Shown: positions 1 to 7,683, counted from the first letter of the stretch. The stretch is DNA of 28,943 bases from JANXXV01 sp038200305 (GCA_038200305.1 JBBPYD010000072.1:1-28943), one strand, 5' to 3'. Notes: generated from the letters alone by a model not told the origin. Program-made: numbers and translations.

Positions 1-93
1 GAGGCCTGAAAACAAGGCTTCTGGTCACATACTCCCCAACGAGGAGCCTCAAAAAGCTCTGCATAGTCTCCCAAAAGCAAGCTCAAGCAGAAA

Positions 94-510
94 ATGAGAG
101 AAGCGACAGCTGAGAATAAGGTTTTTTCAGCATCCTGCTACAAGAAAGAAGTGCTCAGCGCGCTTTACAACACCTATTACCACGTGCACTACTACACGCC
201 GGATTCCAAGCGGATGTATTTGCGGTCCTACTCAACGAAGATTGCCGAACTTTCGGATCCAAACAACCCGAACTCAGCCGAGAGGCCGGCGGGCGGAGAC
301 CGTGGATTCTTGTGGGCATTGAACTCCTATTGGCGTTTGCAAGAGGCGGATAACGGGGTATACGTAGAGTGCGAGGCAGTGTCATTATCACGCGATGCGC
401 CGCCATTCTTGAACTACATCATCGGGGCATTTATCAAGAAGTTTCCAGCCGATTCCATGCGCAGCACCTTGATCGCCCTGCAACGCCATGCGGCGCCGGC
501 AGGCCACTGA
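94..510 (+). CDS. Conserved hypothetical protein, probably lacking its N-terminal half
   Basis: 138 residues. The segment from about residue 14 to the end (CYKKEVLSALYNT, then LRSYSTKIAEL, then GDRGFLW-LNSYWR, then GVYVECEAVSLSRD) resembles the C-terminal half of a hypothetical family of roughly 250 residues that I associate with Acidobacteriota and that may have an SRPBCC/START-like fold; this recognition is from memory. Members normally begin with a signal peptide and an N-terminal half that are absent here. An in-frame TAG at 64-66 blocks any extension, and the frame-2 reading of bases 2-94 does not supply the missing part. There is no clear ribosome binding site before the ATG. It may be a truncated remnant or an expressed short variant. 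Function unknown. It lies 64 nt upstream of the tRNA gene on the same strand. Confidence 0.5.
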   Translation: MREATAENKVFSASCYKKEVLSALYNTYYHVHYYTPDSKRMYLRSYSTKIAELSDPNNPNSAERPAGGDRGFLWALNSYWRLQEADNGVYVECEAVSLSRDAPPFLNYIIGAFIKKFPADSMRSTLIALQRHAAPAGH

Positions 511-574
511 CATTTCCTGGTTGATGTGGCGCATTCTTCCGTGATCGGTTAAAATTGAGTCTCCACCCGTTTAA

Positions 575-651
575 GGGCGCGTAGCTCAGTTGGTTAGAGC
601 GTTCGCTTCACACGCGAAAGGTCCGGGGTTCGAGTCCCTGCGCGCCCACCA
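575..651 (+). tRNA. tRNA-Val, anticodon CAC, with encoded CCA
   Basis: A complete cloverleaf can be drawn by eye. The acceptor stem GGGCGCG (575-581) pairs with CGCGCCC (641-647), A648 is the discriminator, and CCA is encoded at 649-651. The D arm has the usual AGCTCAGTTGGTTAGAGC. The anticodon stem TTCGC/GCGAA (602-606 with 614-618) encloses loop TTCACAC with anticodon CAC at 609-611, reading GUG (Val). The T arm has GGTTCGAGTCC. A possible -10 element TAAAAT lies at 550-555, but no convincing -35 sits at the right distance. The next gene starts 29 nt downstream. Confidence 0.97.
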
Positions 652-680
652 TTCCTATCGTTTATGCTGGTCGTGGCGAT

Positions 681-3014
681 ATGACACGACCCCTTGCACT
701 TACTCTGTGCGTACTCTTTCTAGCGGGACTATCCATCGGACAAGACATCGAGGCGGGCCGGAAGCAGTTTCAAGCTCTCTGCGCCGGTTGCCATGGCTCA
801 GACGGAGCGGGCGGTGAGCGTGGCCCCAACATTGTCGATGGCCGCAAATCGCGGGCACGCACCAAGGCGAGCCTGCGCGAGGTGATACGCAAGGGTATCC
901 CGGAAGCCGGCATGCCCCCGTTCCAACTCGCCGACTCCGATCTGGATTCCATCATCAATTTCGTAGGCTCTCTCTTGGTGCCTGCGATCGATCGGGCGCT
1001 GCCGGGGAACGTCAGCGCGGGGCGGCAGTTCTTCATCGGGCAGGGAAACTGCGCTACATGCCACATGATCGGAGGTCACGGAGGCATTCTGGGGCCGGAT
1101 CTTTCCAACTTGGGCCGTGAACGCACAGCGGGCCAAATTGAACAATCGTTGCGCAACCCCGGCGGAAACAGAAATGCCGCGGAATCACGGTACCGGGCGG
1201 TGTCGGTGCGTTTGCGCGATGGGCGCACCCTCCGCGGAGCCGCTAAGAACGAGAGTAACTACGACTTACAGTTGCAGGGCTTAGACGGTAAACTGCACTT
1301 ACTCTCGAAAGAGCAAATTCTTCAAGTTGTCCATGAGCCGAAGTCTCTGATGCCCCCTGTTCAGGCGAATGCGGAGGAGATGCGGGATCTACTTGCTTTT
1401 CTAAGCCGCCTGACCACGCTTGCTCCAGGCCAGGACAAAGCCAACGCGGCGATTGCCCCCGGCGCCGGCCAAATTGCCGAAGGCATACCGTTCTCTGAAA
1501 TTGCGAATCCGAAGCCTGGCAACTGGCCGACCTATCACGGACAGCTCAGCGGAAACCGGCACAGTTCCCTGCGTCAGATCGACGCCGGCAATGTCGCGCG
1601 GCTGGGCCCGAAGTGGATCTTCTCCATCCCCAACTCACGCCATCTTCAGGTGACGCCGGTGGTGGTGGACGGCGTGATGTACGTCACCACGGCCAACGAA
1701 GCCTTCGCTCTCGATGCGGACACCGGCCGGCAGATCTGGCATTACTCGCGCCCCCTTTCGAAAGGGCTGATCGGCGATGCGTCCGGCGCGATCAACCGGG
1801 GAGTGGCCGTGCTGGGCGGCCGCGTCTTCATGATCACCGACAACGCTCACATGCTGGCGCTGCAACGGACCACCGGAGAGCTTCTGTGGGACGTCGAGAT
1901 GGCCGATTCGCGCGAACATTACGGCGCCACGTCGGCGCCTTTGGTGGTTAATGACCTGGTGCTTTCCGGCACGTCGGGAGGCGATGAAGGCGCGCGCGGT
2001 TTCATTGATGCGTATAAAGTTTCGACTGGCGAGCGAGCCTGGCGGTTCTGGACGATGCCCAGGCCGGGAGAGCCATTATCGGAGACGTGGACCGGCCGCG
2101 CACTGGAGCATGGCTGCTCTACAGCGTGGCTCACCGGGACTTACGATCCACAAGCCGATCTGATCTATTGGCCTACCGGTAATCCCTGCCCGGATTACAA
2201 CGGAGACGAGCGCAAGGGGGACAATCTTTACTCGAGTTCCGTGCTGGCGATTGAGCCCAAAACCGGCAAGCTTCGTTGGCATTACCAGTTCACTCCGCAC
2301 GACCTGCACGATTGGGACGCCACCCAGACTCCGATGCTCATCGACGCGCAGTTTCGCGGACGTCCGCGGAAGCTGTTGGCGCTCGCCAACAGGAACGGCT
2401 TTTTCTACTTGCTGGACCGGCTCACGGGCGAGTTTCTGCTTGGACAGCCCTTTGTTAAGAAGCTCACGTGGGCCAGCGGCATCGGCTCTGACGGCCGTCC
2501 TCAGTTGCTGCCCGGCGCCGAGCCGACAGCGGAAGGCGTCAAAGTTTGCCCTGCCGTGGAGGGCGCCGCGAATTGGATGTCCACCGCTTATCATCCAGGC
2601 ACAGGGTTGTTCTATGTAACTGCGCTTGAGAGTTGCAACATCTACACCAAATCGTCCGCGTGGTGGGAACCGGGCAAATCGTTTTATGGCGGCGGCACCC
2701 GCCACGTGCCGGGTGAAACGGGTCAGAAGGTTTTAAGAGCTATCGATATTCAGACGGGAAAAATCGCTTGGGAATACCCGCAGATCGGCCCAGCCGATTC
2801 GTGGGGCGGTGTGCTGTCAACTGAAGGAGGTCTGGTGTTCTTTGGCGATGACAGCGGCGCGTTTGCCTGCGTCAACGCTAAGACCGGAAAGCCTCTTTGG
2901 CATTTCAACACGAGCCAGTTATGGAAGGCTTCGCCAATGACGTACTCAGTGAATGGCAAGCAGTATGTGGCCGTGGCAGCCGGTTCCAACATCCTCGCGT
3001 TCGGTTTACCCTAA
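681..3014 (+). CDS. Secreted PQQ-dependent dehydrogenase fused to two c-type cytochrome domains
   Basis: 777 residues. A signal peptide (about residues 1-20) is followed by a cytochrome c domain with CAGCH at 34-38 and a likely axial Met at 78 (GMPP). A second heme domain has CATCH at 124-128, GPDLSNLG, and a Met near 224; its R-DGR-L-G-N-ES-Y-LQ layout matches the Pirellula/Verrucomicrobium-type heme-binding family (TIGR02603). From about 275 to the end is an eight-bladed quinoprotein propeller with repeated A-D-TG-W motifs, YWPTGNPCPD-NGD-RKGDNLY (about 496-517) and FTPHDLHDWD (537-546). The last Asp corresponds to the catalytic base of methanol/glucose-type PQQ enzymes. It should oxidise an alcohol or sugar in the periplasm and pass electrons internally to heme c. 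The substrate cannot be read from sequence. The ATG has only a weak ribosome binding site but sits directly before the signal peptide. Its TAA overlaps the stop codon of the convergent gene. Confidence 0.9.
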   Translation: MTRPLALTLCVLFLAGLSIGQDIEAGRKQFQALCAGCHGSDGAGGERGPNIVDGRKSRARTKASLREVIRKGIPEAGMPPFQLADSDLDSIINFVGSLLVPAIDRALPGNVSAGRQFFIGQGNCATCHMIGGHGGILGPDLSNLGRERTAGQIEQSLRNPGGNRNAAESRYRAVSVRLRDGRTLRGAAKNESNYDLQLQGLDGKLHLLSKEQILQVVHEPKSLMPPVQANAEEMRDLLAFLSRLTTLAPGQDKANAAIAPGAGQIAEGIPFSEIANPKPGNWPTYHGQLSGNRHSSLRQIDAGNVARLGPKWIFSIPNSRHLQVTPVVVDGVMYVTTANEAFALDADTGRQIWHYSRPLSKGLIGDASGAINRGVAVLGGRVFMITDNAHMLALQRTTGELLWDVEMADSREHYGATSAPLVVNDLVLSGTSGGDEGARGFIDAYKVSTGERAWRFWTMPRPGEPLSETWTGRALEHGCSTAWLTGTYDPQADLIYWPTGNPCPDYNGDERKGDNLYSSSVLAIEPKTGKLRWHYQFTPHDLHDWDATQTPMLIDAQFRGRPRKLLALANRNGFFYLLDRLTGEFLLGQPFVKKLTWASGIGSDGRPQLLPGAEPTAEGVKVCPAVEGAANWMSTAYHPGTGLFYVTALESCNIYTKSSAWWEPGKSFYGGGTRHVPGETGQKVLRAIDIQTGKIAWEYPQIGPADSWGGVLSTEGGLVFFGDDSGAFACVNAKTGKPLWHFNTSQLWKASPMTYSVNGKQYVAVAAGSNILAFGLP

Positions 3015-4318
3015 CGGCGCGGCGCTTCCAGGTACTCGATCCAGCTTGTCATCATCTCTTCTTCGGTCTTGTCGCCCCAGCGGATCGCCTTTGCCGGATC
3101 TGGATTGGCGGCATTGTTGGCGCTGTTGTCGTAATGCGCGGTCACAATGAGTACGCTGTCCTTCTCCACGTAGGCCGGCTGTATCAGCCGATAGACTAGC
3201 TGCCAGTTGAAGTCATAACGCGGCACGGCGAGCAAAATTTCATGCTTGCCGTCCGGCCGGATCAGTTCGTAGGTGACGTCCTTCCCGCGATAGTGCATGT
3301 GGGGTGTGAACGACAGCAGCAGCGTGTTCTTCTCAAATGTCAGGCAGCGTTTCACTTCGTGGTTCGGAGCGCCCGCCGGGATACGCAGAAAGAAGTTACG
3401 GAGATCCATGCGGCGCAGCACTTGCTCCGGAGGGCCGGGCGCGAGATACAGCCCAACGCTGGTACGGTCCGTTTGCAGCTTGCCGCTACTCCTCGCATAG
3501 TGGATCACGAACTCTAGCTTGGCGCCGGGTGGAACCCATTTGGCGGCGCCTGCAGGGAAGACGTCGGGTGGGCGGCCCGGCAGGAATGAAGCGAGAGCGC
3601 CTTCCTGAAAACCGGTAAGATGCGGGAGTGCAGGAGCGTTCGTAGCGCACGCATCGTTCACCACGGGCGCATCTTCGCGAATGCGAGTAAGCTTGCCCTC
3701 GCGGATCAGAAAGCTGCTGAGTTGCGGCATTGCCAATGTGGACGAAGGCGCAGCGGTCTGCTGGTCTTGCGGGATCAATATGACGTGGACATGATGGACC
3801 ACCTGGCGATTGCCCGGCATAATTTCAGCCGCACGAATCCAACGGCCTTCGGTGAACTTAGTGTCAACCGTAAAGTGCTCGTACGCATCCTCGCCGGGTG
3901 TGATTTTGTAATCTTCTCCGATGTCGATGACGATATCGGGCTTGCCAAGATGCCAGCCTTCAACGAACGTGGGCGCAGGAGCTAAATCGCCGGCATTGCC
4001 TTCGGTTGCACCGGAATCCACCCATGCCTTGATGGTTTCCACATCACGATCCGGAAGACGCGCGTCGTTGGAGAACTTGCCATAATGGGGGTCCGCAAAC
4101 CACGGCGGCATTTTCCTGCTAATTACGGCAGTGCGGATCGCTTTCGCCCACGGGCGCACCGATTTGTAGTCCAGCAACGACATGGGTGCGACATCACCGG
4201 GACGATGGCACTGCACGCAATTCCGGTAGAGAATGGGCGCTACGTCTTTGGTGAATGTCGGAACCGCCATCGCCACCGGCACGGCGCCAAGCGAGAGTAA
4301 CAGGTAGGGACGAATCAT
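3011..4318 (-). CDS. Secreted cytochrome c / copper monooxygenase-like (PHM-type) protein
   Basis: 435 residues. A signal peptide (about 1-18) is followed by a heme c domain with CVQCH at 34-38 and KMPPW (Met70), which is the usual heme plus axial Met pair of planctomycete/acidobacterial cytochromes. The rest resembles the two jelly-roll domains of copper type II, ascorbate-dependent monooxygenases: HHVHV at 175-179, His273 in VIHY, HMHYRGKD at 340-347 and His395 in AHYDNS are candidate copper ligands. The reaction is not known for this bacterial branch; hydroxylation at an activated carbon, fed with electrons through the fused heme, is inferred. Its ATG overlaps the TGA of the upstream MFS gene (TCAT at 4315-4318 on the plus strand), so the two are probably translationally coupled. 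The 3' end abuts the PQQ dehydrogenase tail to tail. Confidence 0.8.
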   Translation of the reverse strand: MIRPYLLLSLGAVPVAMAVPTFTKDVAPILYRNCVQCHRPGDVAPMSLLDYKSVRPWAKAIRTAVISRKMPPWFADPHYGKFSNDARLPDRDVETIKAWVDSGATEGNAGDLAPAPTFVEGWHLGKPDIVIDIGEDYKITPGEDAYEHFTVDTKFTEGRWIRAAEIMPGNRQVVHHVHVILIPQDQQTAAPSSTLAMPQLSSFLIREGKLTRIREDAPVVNDACATNAPALPHLTGFQEGALASFLPGRPPDVFPAGAAKWVPPGAKLEFVIHYARSSGKLQTDRTSVGLYLAPGPPEQVLRRMDLRNFFLRIPAGAPNHEVKRCLTFEKNTLLLSFTPHMHYRGKDVTYELIRPDGKHEILLAVPRYDFNWQLVYRLIQPAYVEKDSVLIVTAHYDNSANNAANPDPAKAIRWGDKTEEEMMTSWIEYLEAPRR

Positions 4319-5535
4319 GGTGAACGCTCCGCAAGGCTAGTGTACCCGGTTTTGGACAGCAACACGTACTTAATCATGGCGATAACGATTACTGTCCCTA
4401 TAAGGTTTCCCAAGGCTTCAAACCCGAGCAGGCCGCGCGGTCCAAATGCTCCGTAGCCTTTTCCATCGAACCACGTCATGAAAACGATCGGGATATTCCC
4501 GGATGCGACGAACAGGCTATACCGGGTGGCTCCGGACCGTCCTCCCGATCCGACGACTTCGAGCACGAGCGCCGTGAACGCAGCGTATGCCATTCCGAGC
4601 AGGAACAGGTATACGGACGATCCGACAATGTATGTTTGCGGAGTGAGTGGAGCCAAAGCCATTGCGGTGCAGCACAGGACGAAAAGGATTCCGCAGAAAG
4701 TATAGGTGGTCCTGCGGCCGATTCTGTCACAGAGGAATCCGCCCGCAACGGAGCCGCCGCAAATGAGCAGTCCGCCGCCAAAACCGGTGATCCACGTAAC
4801 TGTCGCCGCGGAAGCATGGAAGTCAATAGCCACCGCGGAGAACAGATTCAGAAGAGCACCGGCGCCTAAAGGAGCGATGAAGAACACCAGGCCGGTCAGG
4901 CCGGAACGGGACTTGAGTGTATCCCAGACTTCCCGGAAGGTGATGCGCCAAGTTTGCAGCACTGAAATCTTTTCCCGTATGGGCTCTTGAATAACCAGAC
5001 CCGCCAACGATGGCAGAGCGATCATCAAAACCAGGACAAGAGCGGTGGAGACGGTTGAGAAAGATTCAGCAACCCAGAGCAATGCACCGCCGCCCAGAGC
5101 CGCTCCGCCAACATTGCCGCACTGGTACCACCCGCTCGCCCGTCCGCGTAGGTTAATTGGCATAGTGGAAGCCATAAGGGAGCCGTTGCTGCTGGATACG
5201 ATCATATTCAAAGAACTGGCCAGGAAGAGAAGGGTGGTGAATAGCGAGAGTTGTCCGGGCACAGGAATGAGGAATGCAAAAAACGCACAGGCGGCGCTTG
5301 TGATGGCCGACAGCATCAGCCAACTCCGCGCCTTTAGGCCGACGTCTACAACAGGAGACCAGAGGAAGTAGTAAACGGTGGGCAAACTGGCGGTTGCAAT
5401 AATGGCCGCGATTCCCTCTACGGGCACTCCCGCTTTGCGAAGCAGGAACGGCAGCGCGATCGAAAGAAAACCCTGGAAGATGCCGCCCGGCAGACCGGTA
5501 ATGCCAAATATCCAAGGCGGTGGGTGGGGCGGCAT
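4315..5535 (-). CDS. MFS transporter, AmpG/PAT-like
   Basis: 406 residues, strongly hydrophobic, consistent with 12 membrane helices. Features: a short N-terminus, YYFLWSPVVD (about 55-64) in the first loop as in AmpG/acetyl-CoA-type PAT transporters, LRGRASGWYQCGN near 130-142, and a second-half A-like motif GGFLCDRIGRRTT near 265-277. AmpG relatives import muropeptides or small anions across the inner membrane; the substrate here is unknown. It is the first gene of a two-gene unit with the heme/copper protein (4-nt overlap), so it may import a product of that enzyme. No Shine-Dalgarno precedes the ATG; instead TATACT ends 5 nt before it. The upstream region carries the 76-bp direct repeats. 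Confidence 0.8.
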   Translation of the reverse strand: MPPHPPPWIFGITGLPGGIFQGFLSIALPFLLRKAGVPVEGIAAIIATASLPTVYYFLWSPVVDVGLKARSWLMLSAITSAACAFFAFLIPVPGQLSLFTTLLFLASSLNMIVSSSNGSLMASTMPINLRGRASGWYQCGNVGGAALGGGALLWVAESFSTVSTALVLVLMIALPSLAGLVIQEPIREKISVLQTWRITFREVWDTLKSRSGLTGLVFFIAPLGAGALLNLFSAVAIDFHASAATVTWITGFGGGLLICGGSVAGGFLCDRIGRRTTYTFCGILFVLCCTAMALAPLTPQTYIVGSSVYLFLLGMAYAAFTALVLEVVGSGGRSGATRYSLFVASGNIPIVFMTWFDGKGYGAFGPRGLLGFEALGNLIGTVIVIAMIKYVLLSKTGYTSLAERSP

Positions 5536-5540
5536 GGCTC

Positions 5541-5546
5541 AGTATA
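5541..5546 (-). promoter_or_regulatory. Putative -10 element (TATACT) immediately before the MFS start
   Basis: On the minus strand TATACT is followed by GAGCC and then the ATG at 5535, a 5-nt gap with no ribosome binding site. This spacing is what is expected when transcription starts at or next to the start codon (leaderless mRNA). The corresponding -35 position falls inside the first copy of the 76-bp repeat and reads only weakly (TTCGTT). Confidence 0.35.
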
Positions 5547-5553
5547 TCTTTAC

Positions 5554-5629
5554 TACGAAACAGAACGAAATTCGGGTCTGGGGGCGGCGGGTACGGGGAA
5601 ATGACCGAGCAAAGCCAATTTTGGGGCTT
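5554..5629. repeat. 76-bp direct repeat, copy 1
   Basis: It begins TACGAAACAGAACGAAATTC and ends CAATTTTGGGGCTT. It matches copy 2 at 75 of 76 positions; the single difference is G5587 against A5710. Copy 1 lies 18 nt upstream of the MFS start codon, so it may also overlap that gene's promoter. Confidence 0.93.
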
Positions 5630-5676
5630 GTGAAACCCGGCCGGTTGGGGAGTAAGGTCTTGAGCTTGAAGGATTT

Positions 5677-5752
5677 TACGAAACAGAACGAAATTCGGGT
5701 CTGGGGGCGACGGGTACGGGGAAATGACCGAGCAAAGCCAATTTTGGGGCTT
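5677..5752. repeat. 76-bp direct repeat, copy 2
   Basis: Second copy in the same orientation, 123 bp downstream of the first and separated from it by 47 nt that are not repeated (5630-5676). The near identity points to a recent duplication or to conservation as a dispersed element. No transposase gene, terminal inverted repeats or target duplications are visible at its edges. Confidence 0.93.
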
Positions 5753-5916
5753 AGGTGTGGTTTGCTGCCGCGGAATTGCCATGGGCGGGCGGTCCCGTGC
5801 GGTGTTCGAATCGAGCACTTCCATCGGCTATGGTTTAGCACGGGTGAGAATCCCGGATTTGAGGATTTGCGATAAGTACCTTGGTTGCTGCGCAAAATCG
5901 TTGAAAATTGTTGTGA

Positions 5917-6696
5917 TTATAGGTGGATCAGGCCCTCAGAGAACAGGACGGCGCGCCCTGAGATTTTGACGCGATCCCCGAGGTCCTCACATAACAGCTC
6001 GCCACCGCGCTCCGATACCTGATGCGCCAGCAGGGTCTGCTTTCCAAAAAAATCCGACCAGTAGGGAATGAGCGTGCAGTGCGCCGAGCCAGTAACCGGA
6101 TCTTCCGGCACCCCAACGCTGGGTGCGAAAAAGCGGGACACGAAGTCGGCGGTCTGTCCGGGTGCAGTTACAATTGTGGCGTACTTGTCCAGGCCGGCCA
6201 GAAGCTCCATGTCCGGCTTCAGGTCGAGAATTTCTTCCTCCGATTCGTATACCGCCATATACGCCTTCGCCGCCCATACTTCCTGGGGCTTGATACCCAA
6301 AGCCTCAATGAGGTCGCCGGGAACATCGCACGGGGCTGCCGGACGGGCCGGAAAATCCAGAGTAAAGAGATCGTCGTTGCGGGTAACCTGGAGTTCGCCG
6401 CTCTTGGTCTGGAATCGAACTTCAGATCGTTCCGGCTCCAGGTAATTCATCAAAACATATGCCGAGGCCAGCGTTGCGTGGCCGCAGAGATCCACCTCTA
6501 CTTTCGGCGTGAACCAGCGTAAATGAAAACCATCTCCGTTCGAGACAAAGTAGGCGGTTTCGGACAGATTGTTTTCCGAGGCGATCGCCTGTAGCATCTC
6601 ATCGCCGAGCCACGATTCAAGAGGACAGACGGCGGCGGGATTGCCCCCGAACAAGCGTCCGGTGAATGCATCCACCTGATACAGCGGGATCTTCAT
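5917..6696 (-). CDS. PhzF-family isomerase/epimerase-like protein
   Basis: 259 residues, near the usual length for the family (about 260-300). The N-terminus Y-VDAFTG--F-GNPAAV is diagnostic; the catalytic Glu is E46 in NNLSETAYF. Further motifs are WFTP-VEVDLCGHATLASA (61-79), the first half of the double hot-dog-like (DapF-type) fold, and EDPVTGSAHC (198-207) in the second half. PhzF isomerises a dihydro-hydroxyanthranilate in phenazine synthesis, but most family members act in other, unknown reactions and no phenazine genes are present here, so the substrate is unassigned. Cytoplasmic, no signal peptide. It follows the small HTH-like gene by 30 nt on the same strand and probably shares its promoter. 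A TACACT ends 7 nt before the ATG and no ribosome binding site is visible. Confidence 0.88.
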   Translation of the reverse strand: MKIPLYQVDAFTGRLFGGNPAAVCPLESWLGDEMLQAIASENNLSETAYFVSNGDGFHLRWFTPKVEVDLCGHATLASAYVLMNYLEPERSEVRFQTKSGELQVTRNDDLFTLDFPARPAAPCDVPGDLIEALGIKPQEVWAAKAYMAVYESEEEILDLKPDMELLAGLDKYATIVTAPGQTADFVSRFFAPSVGVPEDPVTGSAHCTLIPYWSDFFGKQTLLAHQVSERGGELLCEDLGDRVKISGRAVLFSEGLIHL

Positions 6697-6703
6697 TGCA
6701 TAA

Positions 6704-6709
6704 AGTGTA
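6704..6709 (-). promoter_or_regulatory. Putative -10 element (TACACT) before the PhzF start
   Basis: On the minus strand TACACT is followed by 7 nt and the ATG at 6696, with no Shine-Dalgarno. TTGCAA at 6730-6735 could be a -35, but the spacer would be 20 nt. It may be an internal leaderless promoter or chance. Confidence 0.25.
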
Positions 6710-6726
6710 GCGCGTTAACGGGGAAC

Positions 6727-7008
6727 TTATTGCAAGCGGTAGCGATTCTTTTCGCTATGAACCAATTCGTCGAAGATCGCCAGCACCTGTTTGCGATAGC
6801 TGTAAATCCGGCGAAGATTGTCGCGGAACGAAGTTTCGTAACGCGGCGCCTTCAACCACTTCTCAATCAGAGGCTTGGGTACGTCTATGTCACGGCGCAA
6901 AGCGTCAATGGAATGACCCCGCAAAAACAGGCCATAGAACATTGCGGCTTCCCGCTGGGAAGCAATCGGGTCGAAGTCTTCTGTTCCGGCAATTTGAGTG
7001 TTTCTCAC
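6727..7008 (-). CDS. Small helix-turn-helix-like conserved protein
   Basis: 93 residues. Starts with GTG at 7006-7008. Residues 18-53 (REAAMFYGLFLRGHSIDALR, then DIDVPKPLIEKWLKAP) look like a homeodomain-like/resolvase-type helix-turn-helix, with 'GHSIDALRRDIDVPKPLIEKW' as the turn and recognition helix. The rest (FRDNLRRIYSYRKQVLAIFDELV) is helical. I recall similar small proteins from Solibacteres-type genomes without known function. DNA binding is inferred. A good promoter lies upstream (7030-7058), and phzF follows 30 nt downstream, so the two probably form an operon. Confidence 0.65.
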   Translation of the reverse strand: MRNTQIAGTEDFDPIASQREAAMFYGLFLRGHSIDALRRDIDVPKPLIEKWLKAPRYETSFRDNLRRIYSYRKQVLAIFDELVHSEKNRYRLQ

Positions 7009-7029
7009 AAGCCACCACTACAAAATTGA

Positions 7030-7058
7030 AGTATAAACAGGGAACGAAATTCTAGCAA
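7030..7058 (-). promoter_or_regulatory. Sigma70-like promoter for the HTH-like gene and phzF
   Basis: On the minus strand, -35 TTGCTA (7053-7058) and -10 TATACT (7030-7035) are separated by exactly 17 nt. This leaves a leader of about 15 nt before the GTG at 7008. It is one of the best-formed sigma70-type promoters I could find in the window. Confidence 0.5.
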
Positions 7059-7300
7059 GTACCGGCTGGCGTAGTTTTGCGATTTTTAGCGGCTGAGCCT
7101 CGATACACTTGGCACGTTTGGTTCCATTCCAAAAGACGGCGCTCCATCCTTTCTAGTTTCATGGCGCGCCGGTGTTGCGGAAACCAGGTAGCTTTCCATA
7201 TAAGGTTCAGCAAGTGAGACAGAATCATTTCACGAGTAAAAGCATTCGGGGGGCCATTATCAGAGGGCCACTCCGGACGATTCTTTTTTCGCAGTATCAT
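7052..7300 (-). CDS. Possible small ORF of unknown function
   Basis: 82 residues from the ATG at 7298-7300; a shorter version starts at the internal Met25. The sequence is basic and rich in Trp, with a helix-like segment MKLERMERRLLEWN. It fills most of the 340-nt gap between the HTH-like gene and the secreted Cys protein (7009-7348). I recognise no family, there is no clear ribosome binding site, and its 3' end overlaps the promoter at 7030-7058. It may be a remnant or a chance ORF. Apart from this and the two promoters, I see nothing in the gap. Confidence 0.25.
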   Translation of the reverse strand: MILRKKNRPEWPSDNGPPNAFTREMILSHLLNLIWKATWFPQHRRAMKLERMERRLLEWNQTCQVYRGSAAKNRKTTPAGTC

Positions 7301-7316
7301 GAGCTTGAGAGATAAT
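7288..7316 (+). promoter_or_regulatory. Putative sigma70-like promoter of the secreted Cys protein gene
   Basis: -35 TTCGCA (7288-7293) and -10 GATAAT (7311-7316) have a 17-nt spacer. A start near 7323 would give a leader of about 26 nt containing the GGAGG at 7338-7342. Confidence 0.42.
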
Positions 7317-7348
7317 TGTCTAGATCGCCGATTCTCTGGAGGTTCACA

Positions 7349-7672
7349 ATGAAACGACTTTTCCCAACCGCAATTGCCGTTCTGGGATTTAGCACGCTGG
7401 CTCTGGCCGAAACCTGGACGGGCACCGTGGTTGACGTGATGTGTAAGGGGAAGGATCTGGCCAGCCATACGGCCAAGTGCGCGGTATCCTGTTCAAAAGG
7501 CGGCTACGGTCTGGTGCTGCCGGATGGCAAGTTTGTCAAATTTAACGAGACCGGAAACGCCAAGGCCCTGGCGGCGCTGAAAGCCACACCTAAAGAAAAG
7601 GACATTAAAGGCAAAGTTACAGGCGCCTTGCAGGATGATGTGATTCAGGTGGAGTCCATCGAAATTCAATAA
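7349..7672 (+). CDS. Small secreted protein with three conserved-looking cysteines
   Basis: 107 residues. The start is the ATG at 7349, not the earlier in-frame codons, because GGAGG at 7338-7342 sits 6 nt before it and it opens a clean signal peptide (MKRLFPTAIA-, cleavage after ALA at about 20). The mature part is about 87 residues. After the start TWTGTVVDVMC it shows Cys31, Cys43 and Cys47 (VMC ... KCAVSC), then a beta-rich tail with VLPDGKFVKFNETGN. I associate this layout with small periplasmic hypothetical proteins of Acidobacteriota. The Cys spacing could bind a metal or form a disulfide. Function unknown. Confidence 0.75.
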   Translation: MKRLFPTAIAVLGFSTLALAETWTGTVVDVMCKGKDLASHTAKCAVSCSKGGYGLVLPDGKFVKFNETGNAKALAALKATPKEKDIKGKVTGALQDDVIQVESIEIQ

Positions 7673-7683
7673 TAGCCGGGAAC

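Larger units (their letters stand above)
5536..5916. other. 381-nt intergenic region between PhzF and MFS genes
   Basis: It contains the two 76-bp direct repeats, the putative MFS -10 element and, from 5753 to 5916, unique DNA with no credible gene. Overlapping ORFs on both strands here are translations of the repeat. The stretch at 5810-5860 holds T-arm-like strings (GTTCGAATC; CGGG-TGAGAAT-CCCG) without an acceptor or anticodon stem, so no RNA gene is called. Confidence 0.7.

Noticed and set aside
2076..2705. Minus-strand ORF of 209 codons
   Set aside because: Shadow of the PQQ dehydrogenase propeller, whose active-site motifs are on the plus strand.
5790..5870. Possible degenerate tRNA or tRNA-Sec, suggested by GTTCGAATC and CGGG-TGAGAAT-CCCG
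   Set aside because: Neither string lies in a T arm with a matching acceptor stem, and no anticodon arm can be built on either strand.
5539..5895. Minus-strand ORF with an internally repeated peptide
   Set aside because: The peptide repeat (SPKIGFARSFPRTRRPQTRISF) is simply the translation of the 76-bp DNA repeat. There is no ribosome binding site or family match.
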